A DNA stretch of 64,000 bases from Pontibacter oryzae (GTDB lineage: Bacteria; Bacteroidota; Bacteroidia; Cytophagales; Hymenobacteraceae), in assembly GCF_003576375.1 (NCBI RefSeq), contig NZ_QWGE01000006.1:1-64000 (forward strand), given 5' to 3'. The position numbers and the translations under genes are program-made. Under the pieces are notes generated by a model. It worked only from the letters and a program-made list of their open reading frames with translations, had not been told where the DNA came from and did not search any database. Shown one piece after another: positions 52,317 to 61,265 of this stretch; the stretch's first letter is position 1, and each line of letters starts with the position of its first letter.

Positions 52317-53585
52317 TTAATACCTATACTTCTTGCCCCACTGCGATTGGAGTTGCTTCAGCATGTCGCGCTCGCGGGCGTTGTTGCCTGGTTTGTAAAG
52401 CGCGGTGTTGCTTAGCTCCTGCGGCATAAACTCCTGCGGCACAAAATTGCCTTCGTAATCGTGGGCATACTTGTAATTGTTGCCGTAGCCGATCTCTTTC
52501 ATAAGCTTGGTGGGCGCGTTGCGGATGTGCAGCGGCACAGGAAGGTTACCGGTTTGCTGCACCAGGGCCCGCGCCTGCTTGATGGCCTTGTACGAGGCAT
52601 TGCTCTTCGGGGATGTGGCTAGGTATACCGTGCACTGCGAAAGTATGATTTCTGCCTCGGGGTACCCGATCATCTGCACCGCCTGAAAACAGGACGTAGC
52701 CATGAGCAGCGCATTGGAGTTTGCCAGGCCAATATCCTCAGAGGCAGCTATCAACAGTCTACGCGCGATAAACTTAGGGTCTTCGCCGCCTTCTATCATG
52801 CGGGCCAACCAGTACACGGCAGCATTTGGGTCAGAACCGCGAATGGATTTGATGTAGGCCGAAACCAGGTCATAGTGCATCTCACCGGACTTATCATACA
52901 TCACGATGTTCTGCTGGGCTACCTGCTTTACCAGTTCGTTTTTCACTACCACCTCATCGGCTTTCACGCCTTCGGCCACAATCTCCAGCAGGTTCAGTAG
53001 CTTGCGCGCATCGCCACCAGAAATGGTTAGCAGCGCCTCATACTCTTCCACGCGCACGTTTCGGTGGCGCATCCATTCGTCCTGGGCAAGTGCCTGGTCA
53101 ACGAGCTCGATCAGTTCCTCTTTGGTGAGGTGTTTTAGAATGTATACCTGGCAGCGCGACAGCAAAGCCGAGATCACCTCGAATGATGGGTTTTCGGTGG
53201 TTGCGCCCACTAATGTTACAGTGCCCTTCTCTACCGCGCCCAACAGCGCATCCTGCTGGGATTTATTAAACCGGTGGATCTCGTCGATGAACAGCACCGT
53301 GCCCTGCCGCTTTTTGGCCTGGTCTATCACCTCGCGGATGTCTTTTACGCCGGAATTTATTGCGCTCAGGGCCACAAAAGGCACTTTCATTTGGTTGGCA
53401 ATGATATTGGCAAGGGTGGTTTTGCCTACACCGGGTGGCCCCCATAAAATCATGCTTGGTATAACGCCTCCCTCAATATAGCGCCGAAGAATGCCATCAG
53501 GGCCAACCAAGTGCTTTTGTCCGTAATACTGATCTAAGTTATGCGGCCGCATGCGCTCGGCCAAAGGTATGTTTGGGTGATTCAT
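52317..53585 (-). CDS. rarA: Replication-associated recombination protein RarA (MgsA)
   Basis: AAA+ ATPase related to clamp loaders that acts at stalled replication forks. The 422-residue protein opens with PLAERMRPHNLDQYYGQ and has Walker A GPPGVGKTT, Walker B LFIDEIHRFNKSQQD, sensor 1 GATTENPSF, ISGGDARKLLN (sensor 2) and the family C-terminal tetramerisation region with GEDPKFIARRLLIAASEDIGLA. All conserved elements are intact. It is transcribed alone, downstream of a short AT-rich spacer. Confidence 0.95.
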   Translation of the reverse strand: MNHPNIPLAERMRPHNLDQYYGQKHLVGPDGILRRYIEGGVIPSMILWGPPGVGKTTLANIIANQMKVPFVALSAINSGVKDIREVIDQAKKRQGTVLFIDEIHRFNKSQQDALLGAVEKGTVTLVGATTENPSFEVISALLSRCQVYILKHLTKEELIELVDQALAQDEWMRHRNVRVEEYEALLTISGGDARKLLNLLEIVAEGVKADEVVVKNELVKQVAQQNIVMYDKSGEMHYDLVSAYIKSIRGSDPNAAVYWLARMIEGGEDPKFIARRLLIAASEDIGLANSNALLMATSCFQAVQMIGYPEAEIILSQCTVYLATSPKSNASYKAIKQARALVQQTGNLPVPLHIRNAPTKLMKEIGYGNNYKYAHDYEGNFVPQEFMPQELSNTALYKPGNNARERDMLKQLQSQWGKKYRY

Positions 53586-53710
53586 CTGCTCTATACTTTC
53601 TCCGGAATCGGTTTAAACAAAGCTACAAAAATTGCAGGCAACCCGGGCAATGCAGCAGCCAGGTTACACAGCCAAAAGCTGGCAACAGATTCATACTTTT
53701 GCATGTAACC

Positions 53711-54868
53711 TCAAGACTTGTTGTCCTGGCCGTGCGGGATAGATTTCTTGCGTAAGCCGGGCCGTTTCCTATCTGGAAGTGCCCCGGCCTGCCTTAGGGC
53801 AGCCACACGCATGGGGCTCTCCTCTGGCCGTTCATCGCCGAAAAGCACGCCCCACTGTTTAAAGCGGTCCGTCATGTCAAACACAACTTTAAACACCGCA
53901 ATAACAGGCAGCGACAGGAACATGCCTGCTATACCGGCAATCTCACCACCAATGATAACGCCTACAATAGTAGCCAGCGCATTTATCTTAACCTTAGAAC
54001 CAACAATGCGCGGCATAAGTATGTTGTTATCCACGAACTGCACCACAGCAATAGTACCCAGCACAGCAAGTATAGGCCACAACTGATCTGAAGAGGCTAA
54101 GGTAAGCAGTACACCGATAATATTGCCCAGCAGCGCCCCCACGTAAGGTATGAGGTTCAGGAAAGCGAAAATAAGCCCAATAAGCAATGCGTGTTTGATG
54201 CCGATGATCAAGAGTATGCCGCCCAGCAGCACCGTCATGTAGCTAACCTGGATCAGCAGGCCGAACAAGTAGCTTTTTACAATCACCTGTACCTGGCGCA
54301 GCGTATCTTCCACTTCAGGATGCATGCCCTTCGGGAACCACAGAAACACAAAGCGCAGCAAAAGGTTCTTGTAGAACATCAGCAGGAAAATATAGATAGG
54401 CAGCAAGCCCAAAAGTATGAATAACGAGGTAACAGAACCTGCCGCACCGCTCAGGATGGTGCCTGCATAACTCAGCATTTTGCTACTTTGGTCTTGAATA
54501 AACTTCATCTGCTCTGCAGTTGAAAACGGGCTATGCCCCTCAATCCAGGCGCTCAGGGAGTTTAAGTGGCTGGTTACATTACGCTGTATCACCGGAAAGT
54601 CGGAGATCAGGTTGCCAATCTGGAAGGAGAAGAACCAGATGATCAGGCCAAACACAACCACCAGCGCCAAGATGCTGAGCACGATGGAGAGCACTTCGGG
54701 CAGTTTATACCTGCGCATGTAGCTGTGCATGGGCAGGAGCATAATGCTTATAAAAAAAGCCAGCAGCAGCGGGGCCAGCAAGCCTTTTGCCAGCACAATC
54801 GTCCAACCCAAAAAAAACAGGCCCATTACTTCCAACGACCTCCTTACGGTCAGGGGCATTTCGCTCAT
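53711..54868 (-). CDS. AI-2E family (PerM/TqsA-like) membrane transporter
   Basis: A 385-residue membrane protein with about eight helices in the AI-2E family layout: two pairs near the N-terminus, a long soluble segment about 100-140, then the glycine-rich LNLIPYVGALLGNIIGVLL motif and IVGSKVKINALATIVGVIIGGEIAG, the family's signature. Members export autoinducer-2 or act as Na+/H+ antiporters, so the substrate is open. The C-terminal 40 residues are charged. It is divergent from the EamA gene with a 70-base gap. Confidence 0.9.
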   Translation of the reverse strand: MSEMPLTVRRSLEVMGLFFLGWTIVLAKGLLAPLLLAFFISIMLLPMHSYMRRYKLPEVLSIVLSILALVVVFGLIIWFFSFQIGNLISDFPVIQRNVTSHLNSLSAWIEGHSPFSTAEQMKFIQDQSSKMLSYAGTILSGAAGSVTSLFILLGLLPIYIFLLMFYKNLLLRFVFLWFPKGMHPEVEDTLRQVQVIVKSYLFGLLIQVSYMTVLLGGILLIIGIKHALLIGLIFAFLNLIPYVGALLGNIIGVLLTLASSDQLWPILAVLGTIAVVQFVDNNILMPRIVGSKVKINALATIVGVIIGGEIAGIAGMFLSLPVIAVFKVVFDMTDRFKQWGVLFGDERPEESPMRVAALRQAGALPDRKRPGLRKKSIPHGQDNKS

Positions 54869-54927
54869 GTATGTATCGGTTTAAATTTTAGTTTTCATCC
54901 TTATACGGAGCGCGGCAAATAAGCATG

Positions 54928-54935
54928 TACCTTTG
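54928..54935 (+). promoter_or_regulatory. -7 element of the EamA transporter gene
   Basis: TACCTTTG, an exact TAnnTTTG, ends 4 bases before the ATG at 54940. The transcript must therefore start at or inside the start codon region, implying a leaderless mRNA, and it excludes the upstream ATG at 54925. Confidence 0.5.
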
Positions 54936-54939
54936 CGCC

Positions 54940-55845
54940 ATGAACAAACAAATACAGGTGCACCTAGCACTATTTCTGGTGGCACTTATCTACGGCAGCA
55001 ACTATAGTATAGCCAAGGAGGTGATGCCTGTCTATGTCGGGCCTTTTGGGCTGATTGTTATACGGGTGGTATCGGCAGCTATTTTCTTTGGGATATTCTC
55101 GCGGCTGGTTACCAAAGAAAAAATTGTGGGCCGGGCCGACAACCTGCGTGTTATATTTTGCGGCATTACGGGTGTGGCCGTAAACCAACTCTGCTTTTTT
55201 GCTGGCCTGAACCTTACAGCACCCATCAATGCTGCCTTGCTGATGGTAATTGTGCCCGTGGTGGTGCTCATCTTCTCGGCTATCCTGTTAAAAGAGCGCG
55301 TGGGCAAGCGCAAAGTATCGGGCATCGCGATTGCGTGCACAGGTGCTTTGCTCCTTATCTACAACTCTAAAGGCGAGAATACTACTGGTAACATCTGGGG
55401 CGATTTGCTGATTATCCTAAACGCTACATCATTTGGCATGTACCTGGTGCTGGTTAAACCACTGATGCAGAAGTATAAAGCCATCACCATTGTGAGCCGC
55501 ATTTTTACGGTAGGCGCCGTGCTGGTTATTCCGTTCGGGTATAAACAATTGCTTGCTCCTGCCTATAGTAGCTTCCCGGTTTCTATCTGGCTGGCCATAC
55601 TTTTTATGGTCCTTGCCGTTACCATCGTGGCCTATCTGCTCAACACATGGGCGCTTCGTTTTGCCAACCCCTCGCTGGTGGGCGCCTATATTTACCTGCA
55701 GCCGGTAATGGCCATACTTATTGCCGTGGGCGTTGGGAAGGATGTGTTTACGATAGAGAAAGGATCATACGCGCTATTGATATTTGCCGGGGTATACTTG
55801 GTGAGCCGCACAAAACAACGTTTACCACAACACACCGAAGCATAA
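54940..55845 (+). CDS. EamA/DMT-superfamily transporter
   Basis: A 301-residue inner-membrane transporter with ten helices arranged as two EamA repeats of five. Motifs include IYGSNYSIAKEVMP early, PINAALLMVIVPV with a conserved Pro, LKERVGKRKVSGIAIACTGALLL at the end of the first repeat, and GAYIYLQPVMAILIAVGVGKDVFT in the second. DMT proteins export amino acids, nucleosides or other metabolites. ATG 54940 is chosen because the -7 box covers the alternative start at 54925. The gene is alone and ends in a strong terminator. Confidence 0.9.
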   Translation: MNKQIQVHLALFLVALIYGSNYSIAKEVMPVYVGPFGLIVIRVVSAAIFFGIFSRLVTKEKIVGRADNLRVIFCGITGVAVNQLCFFAGLNLTAPINAALLMVIVPVVVLIFSAILLKERVGKRKVSGIAIACTGALLLIYNSKGENTTGNIWGDLLIILNATSFGMYLVLVKPLMQKYKAITIVSRIFTVGAVLVIPFGYKQLLAPAYSSFPVSIWLAILFMVLAVTIVAYLLNTWALRFANPSLVGAYIYLQPVMAILIAVGVGKDVFTIEKGSYALLIFAGVYLVSRTKQRLPQHTEA

Positions 55846-55868
55846 GGCTCCCGCATCCTGCCGCAAAT

Positions 55869-55905
55869 AAAAAGCCCTGCCGATGAATACCGGCAGGGCT
55901 TTTTA
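55869..55905. terminator. Bidirectional terminator
   Basis: AAAAAGCCCTGCCG pairs with CGGCAGGGCTTTTT between convergent EamA and helicase genes. Confidence 0.9.
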
Positions 55906-55926
55906 TTGATTTATTGTTACGCGGAT

Positions 55927-57303
55927 TTAGGCGTTTGCCTTGCTCGCGTTGCTATGGCTTCTGTTTCCGTTGCTGCGGTTGCCGCCGCCATTGCGTGGGC
56001 CTCCGGCTGGGCGGTTGCTGTTAGCGCTTGTGCTTCTGCCTGAGTTTCCGGAGCCTGCTGATCTGTTACCTCCACGGCCACGGCCCCCTCTGCCACCTTT
56101 CTGCTTTTGCTCTTTTATTGTGCTGGCCGCCTCTGCAAAATCTTTGGCAGTTAGCGGGTACGGATGGTTATCCACCACCGGCACATTCTTAGAGATCAGC
56201 TTTTGGATACTGGCTAGGTATGGTGTTTCGTCTGCGGTACAGAAAGAAAGCGCGATGCCGCTTGCCCCGGCCCTGCCTGTACGCCCGATGCGGTGCACAT
56301 AGGTTTCAGGCTCGTTTGGCAGCTCGTAGTTTACCACGTGGCTCAGGTCGTCCACATCAATGCCGCGAGCGGCTATATCGGTGGCTACCAATACGCGGGT
56401 TTTACGCGCTTTAAAGTTGTTCAGGGCACGTACGCGGGCGTTCTGCGCCTTATCGCCATGTATGGCTTCTGCGGTAACTCCGGCTTTAGCAATGTCGCGG
56501 GCTACGCGGTCGGCACCACGCTTGGTACGTGTAAACACCAGCACGCTTTCCATCTCCTCATTGTTGAGCAGGTGCAGCAGCAACTTGCGCTTGTCCGGGC
56601 CTTTTACGTAGTAAACCGCTTGTTTTATAGTGTTGGCTGTTGATGATACCGGCGTTACCTCCACTTTGGCTGGGTCAACCAGAATGGTATCAGCCAGCTT
56701 CATGATTTCAGGGGCCATGGTGGCCGAGAAAAACAGTGACTGTTTCTTCTCTGGCAGCACTTTCAGCACTTTCTTCACATCATTCACAAAGCCCATGTCC
56801 AGCATGCGGTCTGCCTCATCCAGCACAAAAATCTGGAGGTGTTGCAGGTCTACATACTTCTGAGACATCAGGTCGAGCAGGCGGCCTGGTGTTGCGATAA
56901 GTATATCCACACCCGCACGCAGCGCATCGGTTTGCTTACGCTGTGGCACACCACCGAAAATCACGGTGCTTTTAAGGCCGGTATGCTTGCCGTAAGACTC
57001 CATGCTCTCACCAATTTGCAGGGCAAGCTCGCGCGTTGGCGTCAGGATCAGGGACTTGATCGGGCGCTTGCCTCTACCCTCGGTGCTTTGCTGGCCATGC
57101 AGCAATTGCAGAATCGGAATAGAGAAAGCAGCCGTTTTACCAGTGCCTGTCTGGGCGCATCCTAAAAGGTCTCTTTCCTGAAGTATAAGCGGTATGGATT
57201 TGGCTTGGATGGGTGTTGGGTTGGAATATCCTTCTGTTTTAAGAGCTTTTAGGATTGGCTCTATCAAATTAAGATTCTCGAATGTCATCAAATGGTTTTT
57301 CAT
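55927..57303 (-). CDS. rhlE: DEAD-box RNA helicase, RhlE type
   Basis: A 458-residue ATP-dependent RNA helicase. It shows the Q motif [10 protein letters not shown], Walker [19 protein letters not shown] in [13 protein letters not shown] in [17 protein letters not shown] and [10 protein letters not shown]. The C-terminal 65 residues are a low-complexity Gly/Arg/Asn/Ser-rich tail ([11 protein letters not shown]) typical of RNA binding or phase separation. Start may be ATG 57303 or ATG 57288; the latter gives the common MTFENL beginning. Roles include RNA remodelling in the cold or in ribosome assembly. Confidence 0.93.
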   Translation of the reverse strand: MKNHLMTFENLNLIEPILKALKTEGYSNPTPIQAKSIPLILQERDLLGCAQTGTGKTAAFSIPILQLLHGQQSTEGRGKRPIKSLILTPTRELALQIGESMESYGKHTGLKSTVIFGGVPQRKQTDALRAGVDILIATPGRLLDLMSQKYVDLQHLQIFVLDEADRMLDMGFVNDVKKVLKVLPEKKQSLFFSATMAPEIMKLADTILVDPAKVEVTPVSSTANTIKQAVYYVKGPDKRKLLLHLLNNEEMESVLVFTRTKRGADRVARDIAKAGVTAEAIHGDKAQNARVRALNNFKARKTRVLVATDIAARGIDVDDLSHVVNYELPNEPETYVHRIGRTGRAGASGIALSFCTADETPYLASIQKLISKNVPVVDNHPYPLTAKDFAEAASTIKEQKQKGGRGGRGRGGNRSAGSGNSGRSTSANSNRPAGGPRNGGGNRSNGNRSHSNASKANA

Positions 57304-57595
57304 GTAAAACCGCGCAACACCATGCGTGCTGCTTTAGCGGCGGGCTGGCCGGAGTTTGAAATAGTTATGCCGGCAGAAACCAAACATAAAGGGCCATTCC
57401 CGACCGGTATTGTTCCCATCAACCTATAAACTACAAGTATAGTTTCTTATGTGCTTTTGAGAACTAAATAAGTTACAAAGATAGAGCCAAGTTTGCTCGC
57501 ATCCTAACGCCTTGGGCTTATACATGGTTCTGGGCAGCAAAAAGCGACATACATTTGCTATGCATGAATAAGCGAGTATACTTTAGAAGCGCCTG

Positions 57596-58582
57596 CTATA
57601 CTTTGGCCGCTTCCTGCGCGTGCTTGATGTGGCGCACAATTTTGATAGCGTGCTCGCGGGAGTTCTCTATAAACCACACGTGGGTATCCATGCCGCCGCA
57701 AATTACGCCGGCCAAATATACGCGTGGCAGGTTGGTTTCCATGGTATCGGGGTGGTACTGCGGGTAGCGCTTCTCGTCTTCTGTCAGCTTTACGCCGATC
57801 TTCTCCAGGAAACTAAAGTCTGGCTGATAGCCAGTCATGGCCAGCACAAAATCGTTTGCCACGGTTACCTTGCCTTCCGGCGTTTGGATATCTACCTCCT
57901 GCGCACGCACCTCGGTTACGCTAGCGTTAAAATATGCCTTTATTTCTCCGGCCTTTATGCGGTTCTCCAGGTCGGGCTTGGTCCAGTACTTTATACTTCC
58001 GAGCTCCGGCTGGCGCACCACAAGGGTAACCTCAGCCCCTTTTCGCCAAGTTTCCAGGGCGGCATCGGCGGCAGAGTTGTTAGCCCCAACCACCAGCACT
58101 TTCTGCCTAAAGTAATAATGCGGGTCGAAGTAATAGTGCCTTACCTTGGCCAAGTCCTCGCCGGGCACATGCAACAGATTCGGGATGCCGTAAAAGCCTA
58201 CGGCAACCACTACATTGCGTGCCTTGTAGGTGCTTTTGCTGGTTTGGATATGATATATCTCGCCTTCGGGCTGCAGGTGCTGCACCTCCTCAAACAGGTT
58301 TATATTCAGGTCAAATGTATCGGCTACACGGCGGTAGTACTCCATGGCCTCGGAGCGGGTAGGCTTTGCGTTGAGCGACGTAAATGGTACGCCCCCAATC
58401 TCCAGCCTTTCGGAGGTGGAGAAGAAGGTCATGTTGAGCGGGTAGTTGTAAATAGAATTAACCAGGCAGCCGCGCTCCAAAATCAGGTAACTCAGGCCTT
58501 CTTTCTGGGCTTCCAGGCCGGCAGCCAAGCCTATCGGGCCGGCCCCTATAATAAGTATGTCGTATGTTATATCCAAGCCCAT
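57596..58582 (-). CDS. ypdA: YpdA-family bacillithiol-disulfide reductase
   Basis: A 328-residue FAD/NAD(P)H oxidoreductase. It has an FAD-binding GAGPIGLAAG, then LERGCLVNSIYNYPLNMTFFSTSE typical of YpdA, and a second dinucleotide site VVGANNSAADAALE. The final CGGMDTHVWFIENSREHA motif is also present. It lacks the CxxC of thioredoxin reductase, as in the YpdA family. These enzymes reduce bacillithiol disulfide; finding it suggests the organism makes bacillithiol, but bshABC genes are not in this window. ATG 58582 places the FAD motif at the usual distance. Confidence 0.9.
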   Translation of the reverse strand: MGLDITYDILIIGAGPIGLAAGLEAQKEGLSYLILERGCLVNSIYNYPLNMTFFSTSERLEIGGVPFTSLNAKPTRSEAMEYYRRVADTFDLNINLFEEVQHLQPEGEIYHIQTSKSTYKARNVVVAVGFYGIPNLLHVPGEDLAKVRHYYFDPHYYFRQKVLVVGANNSAADAALETWRKGAEVTLVVRQPELGSIKYWTKPDLENRIKAGEIKAYFNASVTEVRAQEVDIQTPEGKVTVANDFVLAMTGYQPDFSFLEKIGVKLTEDEKRYPQYHPDTMETNLPRVYLAGVICGGMDTHVWFIENSREHAIKIVRHIKHAQEAAKV

Positions 58583-58661
58583 TCGTTTAGTAGTATAGCA
58601 AAATGCAAAGCCATAACAACTGCCGGTTGTGCAAAGTTTTTGTGGCAAATTGTGAGTATAC

Positions 58662-59186
58662 CTACAGAACCAGCTTCATGACATGCATGCCCCGGTATTC
58701 TGGCTTCATGTGTTCATACGTTAAGGTATGGGTTCCGCACTTCTTAAAGCCGTTTTGCTCATAGAATCCGATAGAAGAACTACTATCCATAGCTTTTAGC
58801 CAGATAAGCTTTTTGTTGTTCTCTAACGCCAACCTTTTGGTAAAGTCCAGTACCTCCCGACCAATGCCTCTACCAGCCGCTGCTTTAGACAGATAGATGC
58901 GCTCCAACTCAAGCCCCTCTTCCTCGGAGGCCTGCCCCTCCAATGCTTTATGCAGGTTTAACTTTAGGAAACCCACCAAGCTATCCGCGTTGTAAATTAA
59001 ATAGAACGCTGCGTTAGTATCCGCTATTTCCTTTTTCAAGGTTTCTTCCCTGAAACTATTGTCGATATACCACATCCCGCCATCGTACCACAGATACAGG
59101 TAATGGTCACCGTAAGTGTTTATGGCTATATCCTGTAGCGTGTGGAGTTGGTCATTGCCGCAGGGTATTATATTGACTTGATGCAT
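58662..59186 (-). CDS. GNAT-family N-acetyltransferase
   Basis: A 174-residue acetyltransferase of the GCN5 fold. The acetyl-CoA loop is AAGRGIGREVLDF after strand ELERIYLS, and GFYEQNGFKKCGTH is the typical C-terminal strand-helix. N-terminal residues form the variable acceptor site. The substrate, an amine of a peptide or small molecule, cannot be predicted. It is downstream of no related gene. Confidence 0.85.
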   Translation of the reverse strand: MHQVNIIPCGNDQLHTLQDIAINTYGDHYLYLWYDGGMWYIDNSFREETLKKEIADTNAAFYLIYNADSLVGFLKLNLHKALEGQASEEEGLELERIYLSKAAAGRGIGREVLDFTKRLALENNKKLIWLKAMDSSSSIGFYEQNGFKKCGTHTLTYEHMKPEYRGMHVMKLVL

Positions 59187-59249
59187 TTTTTATATTTGTA
59201 TATACAAGTGTAGCTCAAAAAACAGGGAATGTCTAATTTTGTAAACCAT

Positions 59250-59642
59250 TTAAATATGCTGGAATGAATTTCCGCTAGCATCCTCGTTTTCGTGCAGTAT
59301 CTCCTCCAGAAGGTCTTCTTCTACGGGCTTAACCAGAAACCTGGCTACGTTAGTGTAGGCGCTGGAGCGCTGCCTGTCGAGTTCGCTGGTTGATGAGGTA
59401 AGAATGTATACTTTATGCTTTAGGTTTTTTTGCTGCATCCTATCCAAAAAGGCCCAGCCATCCATTTCTGGCATGTTCAGGTCCAGGAATATTACGTGCG
59501 GGTCTAACTCCTCAAGGGCAGTAAAAGCCATTACCGGATCGGTGAAATCGTGCACAGCAAAGGCAGGGTCCACATTTTTGATCGAGGTAACCATGATGAA
59601 GTTAAATATCTCCATATCATCGACCAGTACTATTCGCTTCAT
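59250..59642 (-). CDS. Single-domain response regulator (CheY-like)
   Basis: A 130-residue receiver with Asp8/Asp9, phospho-acceptor Asp54 in IFLDLNMPEMDGWAF, Thr/Ser at 82-83 and Lys105 in FLVKPVEED. No output domain follows. It lies 16 bases downstream of the kinase-like gene and is clearly its partner. Regulators of this Bacteroidota type often control motility or act as phosphate shuttles, but the target cannot be read. Confidence 0.88.
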   Translation of the reverse strand: MKRIVLVDDMEIFNFIMVTSIKNVDPAFAVHDFTDPVMAFTALEELDPHVIFLDLNMPEMDGWAFLDRMQQKNLKHKVYILTSSTSELDRQRSSAYTNVARFLVKPVEEDLLEEILHENEDASGNSFQHI

Positions 59643-59658
59643 CTCTCCAACTTCTAAC

Positions 59659-60510
59659 TTAAGCTTTTAATTTTATTAAATCTGCCGTAGATTTTTCGAT
59701 TACCTCTTTCAGGGCTTCGTCCAGATCTTGCGCCGATACTTTAAGGCGCGGCATAATACTTTCCTGTATTTCATTAAGTGGCCACTCCCGCAACTCCAGT
59801 AAGTTTACCAAGCCAAGCACACGGCTAAGCGGCTCTCGCACGGTGTGGGCATTTAACACGGATACCTCCAGCAACCTTGCGTTTTTAGAGGCAACTTCCT
59901 GCGTGCGCTCAATAATAACATCCTGCTGGTACTCCATGATCGATGAAATAACGGCATTCTGCTCATTAATCTTATCGAAGGCTGCCTGCAGTTTGCTGTT
60001 TTTATCGTCCAGCTCCTGTAGCAGGCAGAGCTCAAACAGCTTAGCCTCTAAGTTCTCTGCCACCAGCCTCAAAAAAGCGATGTCTTTGCGGGTAAACACT
60101 TTACTTGCTCCGCCTAGCACCGATACTATAATATCCCTGCTTTCATCGTTTTGTATATACCAGCCCCATAGCTCGGCTTTTTCTTCTTCAGGTAGTTTGT
60201 AGCGCAGTGGCAGCGCCAGTTCGGCCAGGTTCTGCCAATGCTTAGGTACACGGTGTTTCAGAAGGTCTTCCTCGAAACATAAATAACCGGAGCACTCCTG
60301 TTTTGTTATGGTGGCACCTGCTGCGGTAACTTCCAGGTGCAGGTAGAGGTTACCACGGTTGTAGCTAGCCCTAAACGTATGAAAGTTGAAGAGGTACTTC
60401 AGATTAACCTGAAAGCTTTGCGCAACTGCCTCCATTGTACGGCAGCGCATGAGGTTGTTAGAAAACCTGGAGAAAGCCTCGTAGGTTATTCTGTATATCT
60501 GATTTTCCAA
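59659..60510 (-). CDS. Kinase-like protein with sensor and phospho-acceptor domains but no ATPase
   Basis: A 283-residue soluble protein. The first 155 residues look like a GAF-type domain, then comes a coiled coil (about 160-215), then a dimerisation helix with a recognisable H-box NAHTVREPLSRVLGLVNLL including His222. The protein ends about 60 residues later; N, G1, F and G2 boxes of the ATPase are absent and no continuation exists in another frame. It cannot autophosphorylate by itself. It may take phosphate from a separate kinase, act as a phosphatase or bind the adjacent receiver. The H-box variant, AHTVREPL in place of HELRTPL, is common in this phylum. Confidence 0.8.
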   Translation of the reverse strand: MENQIYRITYEAFSRFSNNLMRCRTMEAVAQSFQVNLKYLFNFHTFRASYNRGNLYLHLEVTAAGATITKQECSGYLCFEEDLLKHRVPKHWQNLAELALPLRYKLPEEEKAELWGWYIQNDESRDIIVSVLGGASKVFTRKDIAFLRLVAENLEAKLFELCLLQELDDKNSKLQAAFDKINEQNAVISSIMEYQQDVIIERTQEVASKNARLLEVSVLNAHTVREPLSRVLGLVNLLELREWPLNEIQESIMPRLKVSAQDLDEALKEVIEKSTADLIKLKA

Positions 60511-60530
60511 TTCGGTAACCTCTCTGTTCT

Positions 60531-61118
60531 CTAGAACTCAGCCTCTGCCAACTCATTATCCAGCTTAATACCAGAAATAGTGGCAATGGTATTCAGCATG
60601 TTTACCAGGTCAGCCTGCGACATTAACTCCTGCACCTCGGCATCAGTAAAACCTTCTTTCTGCAGTTCCTCAAAGTCCTCATCAGACAACTGCTGCGTAT
60701 ACAAGGCTGCCTTAGTAACTAAACGAATAGCTGTTTTATAACTGCCCGGCAACAAGGACGACTCTAGGTTAGTGGCACGATAACCATTCTCTCCACTGAT
60801 CATTGCGCTCATGCTATCGGCGAAAATCCCATGTGCCTGGGCACAATAATCACAGCCGCGCAGGTTGGATACGTTATAGATAATCAACTGCTTAAGCACG
60901 TTTGGCACCTGCCCCTCAATCAAGGTTGATTTTAATTTAGACCAGTTTCCACGTAATAGTGTGGCATTGTTCCCTTGGCATTTAAACCAGTTCAGTACAA
61001 ACGGTAATTGTAACGACTGCATCGCATCGTCATAAATTGCCTTCACTTCAGGGGTGGCCTCATTGTACTCTACCAGGCGGTAGCGGCTCTGAGTGGTTTC
61101 GCTCGTGGGGTTGTTCAT
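60531..61118 (-). CDS. AhpD/carboxymuconolactone-decarboxylase-fold protein
   Basis: A 195-residue all-helical protein with the redox motif CDYCAQAH preceded by NVSNLRG, typical of AhpD-like peroxidase reductants. The C-terminal SQADLVNMLNTIATISGIKLD matches the family pattern. Start ATG 61118 is preferred over a hydrophobic, Lys-rich 29-residue upstream extension. Likely activity is alkylhydroperoxidase or thiol-disulfide chemistry in the cytosol; substrate is not known. Confidence 0.85.
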   Translation of the reverse strand: MNNPTSETTQSRYRLVEYNEATPEVKAIYDDAMQSLQLPFVLNWFKCQGNNATLLRGNWSKLKSTLIEGQVPNVLKQLIIYNVSNLRGCDYCAQAHGIFADSMSAMISGENGYRATNLESSLLPGSYKTAIRLVTKAALYTQQLSDEDFEELQKEGFTDAEVQELMSQADLVNMLNTIATISGIKLDNELAEAEF

Positions 61119-61212
61119 ATCTGCTGTTATTTGAGCATATAAAATTAAGTATTTTTTCGATAGCATTTTGAAAAGCGACCAAATATTTAGTAAACGCAAT
61201 ATCATGTATAAA

Positions 61213-61246
61213 AAAACCGGCGCAAGACAATTCTTACACCGGTTTT
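61213..61246. terminator. Terminator after the fatty acid desaturase gene
   Basis: AAAACCGG (61213-61220) pairs with CCGGTTTT (61239-61246), with an inner AAGA/TCTT pair. Confidence 0.75.
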
Positions 61247-61265
61247 CTACTGAACTGATTTATAC

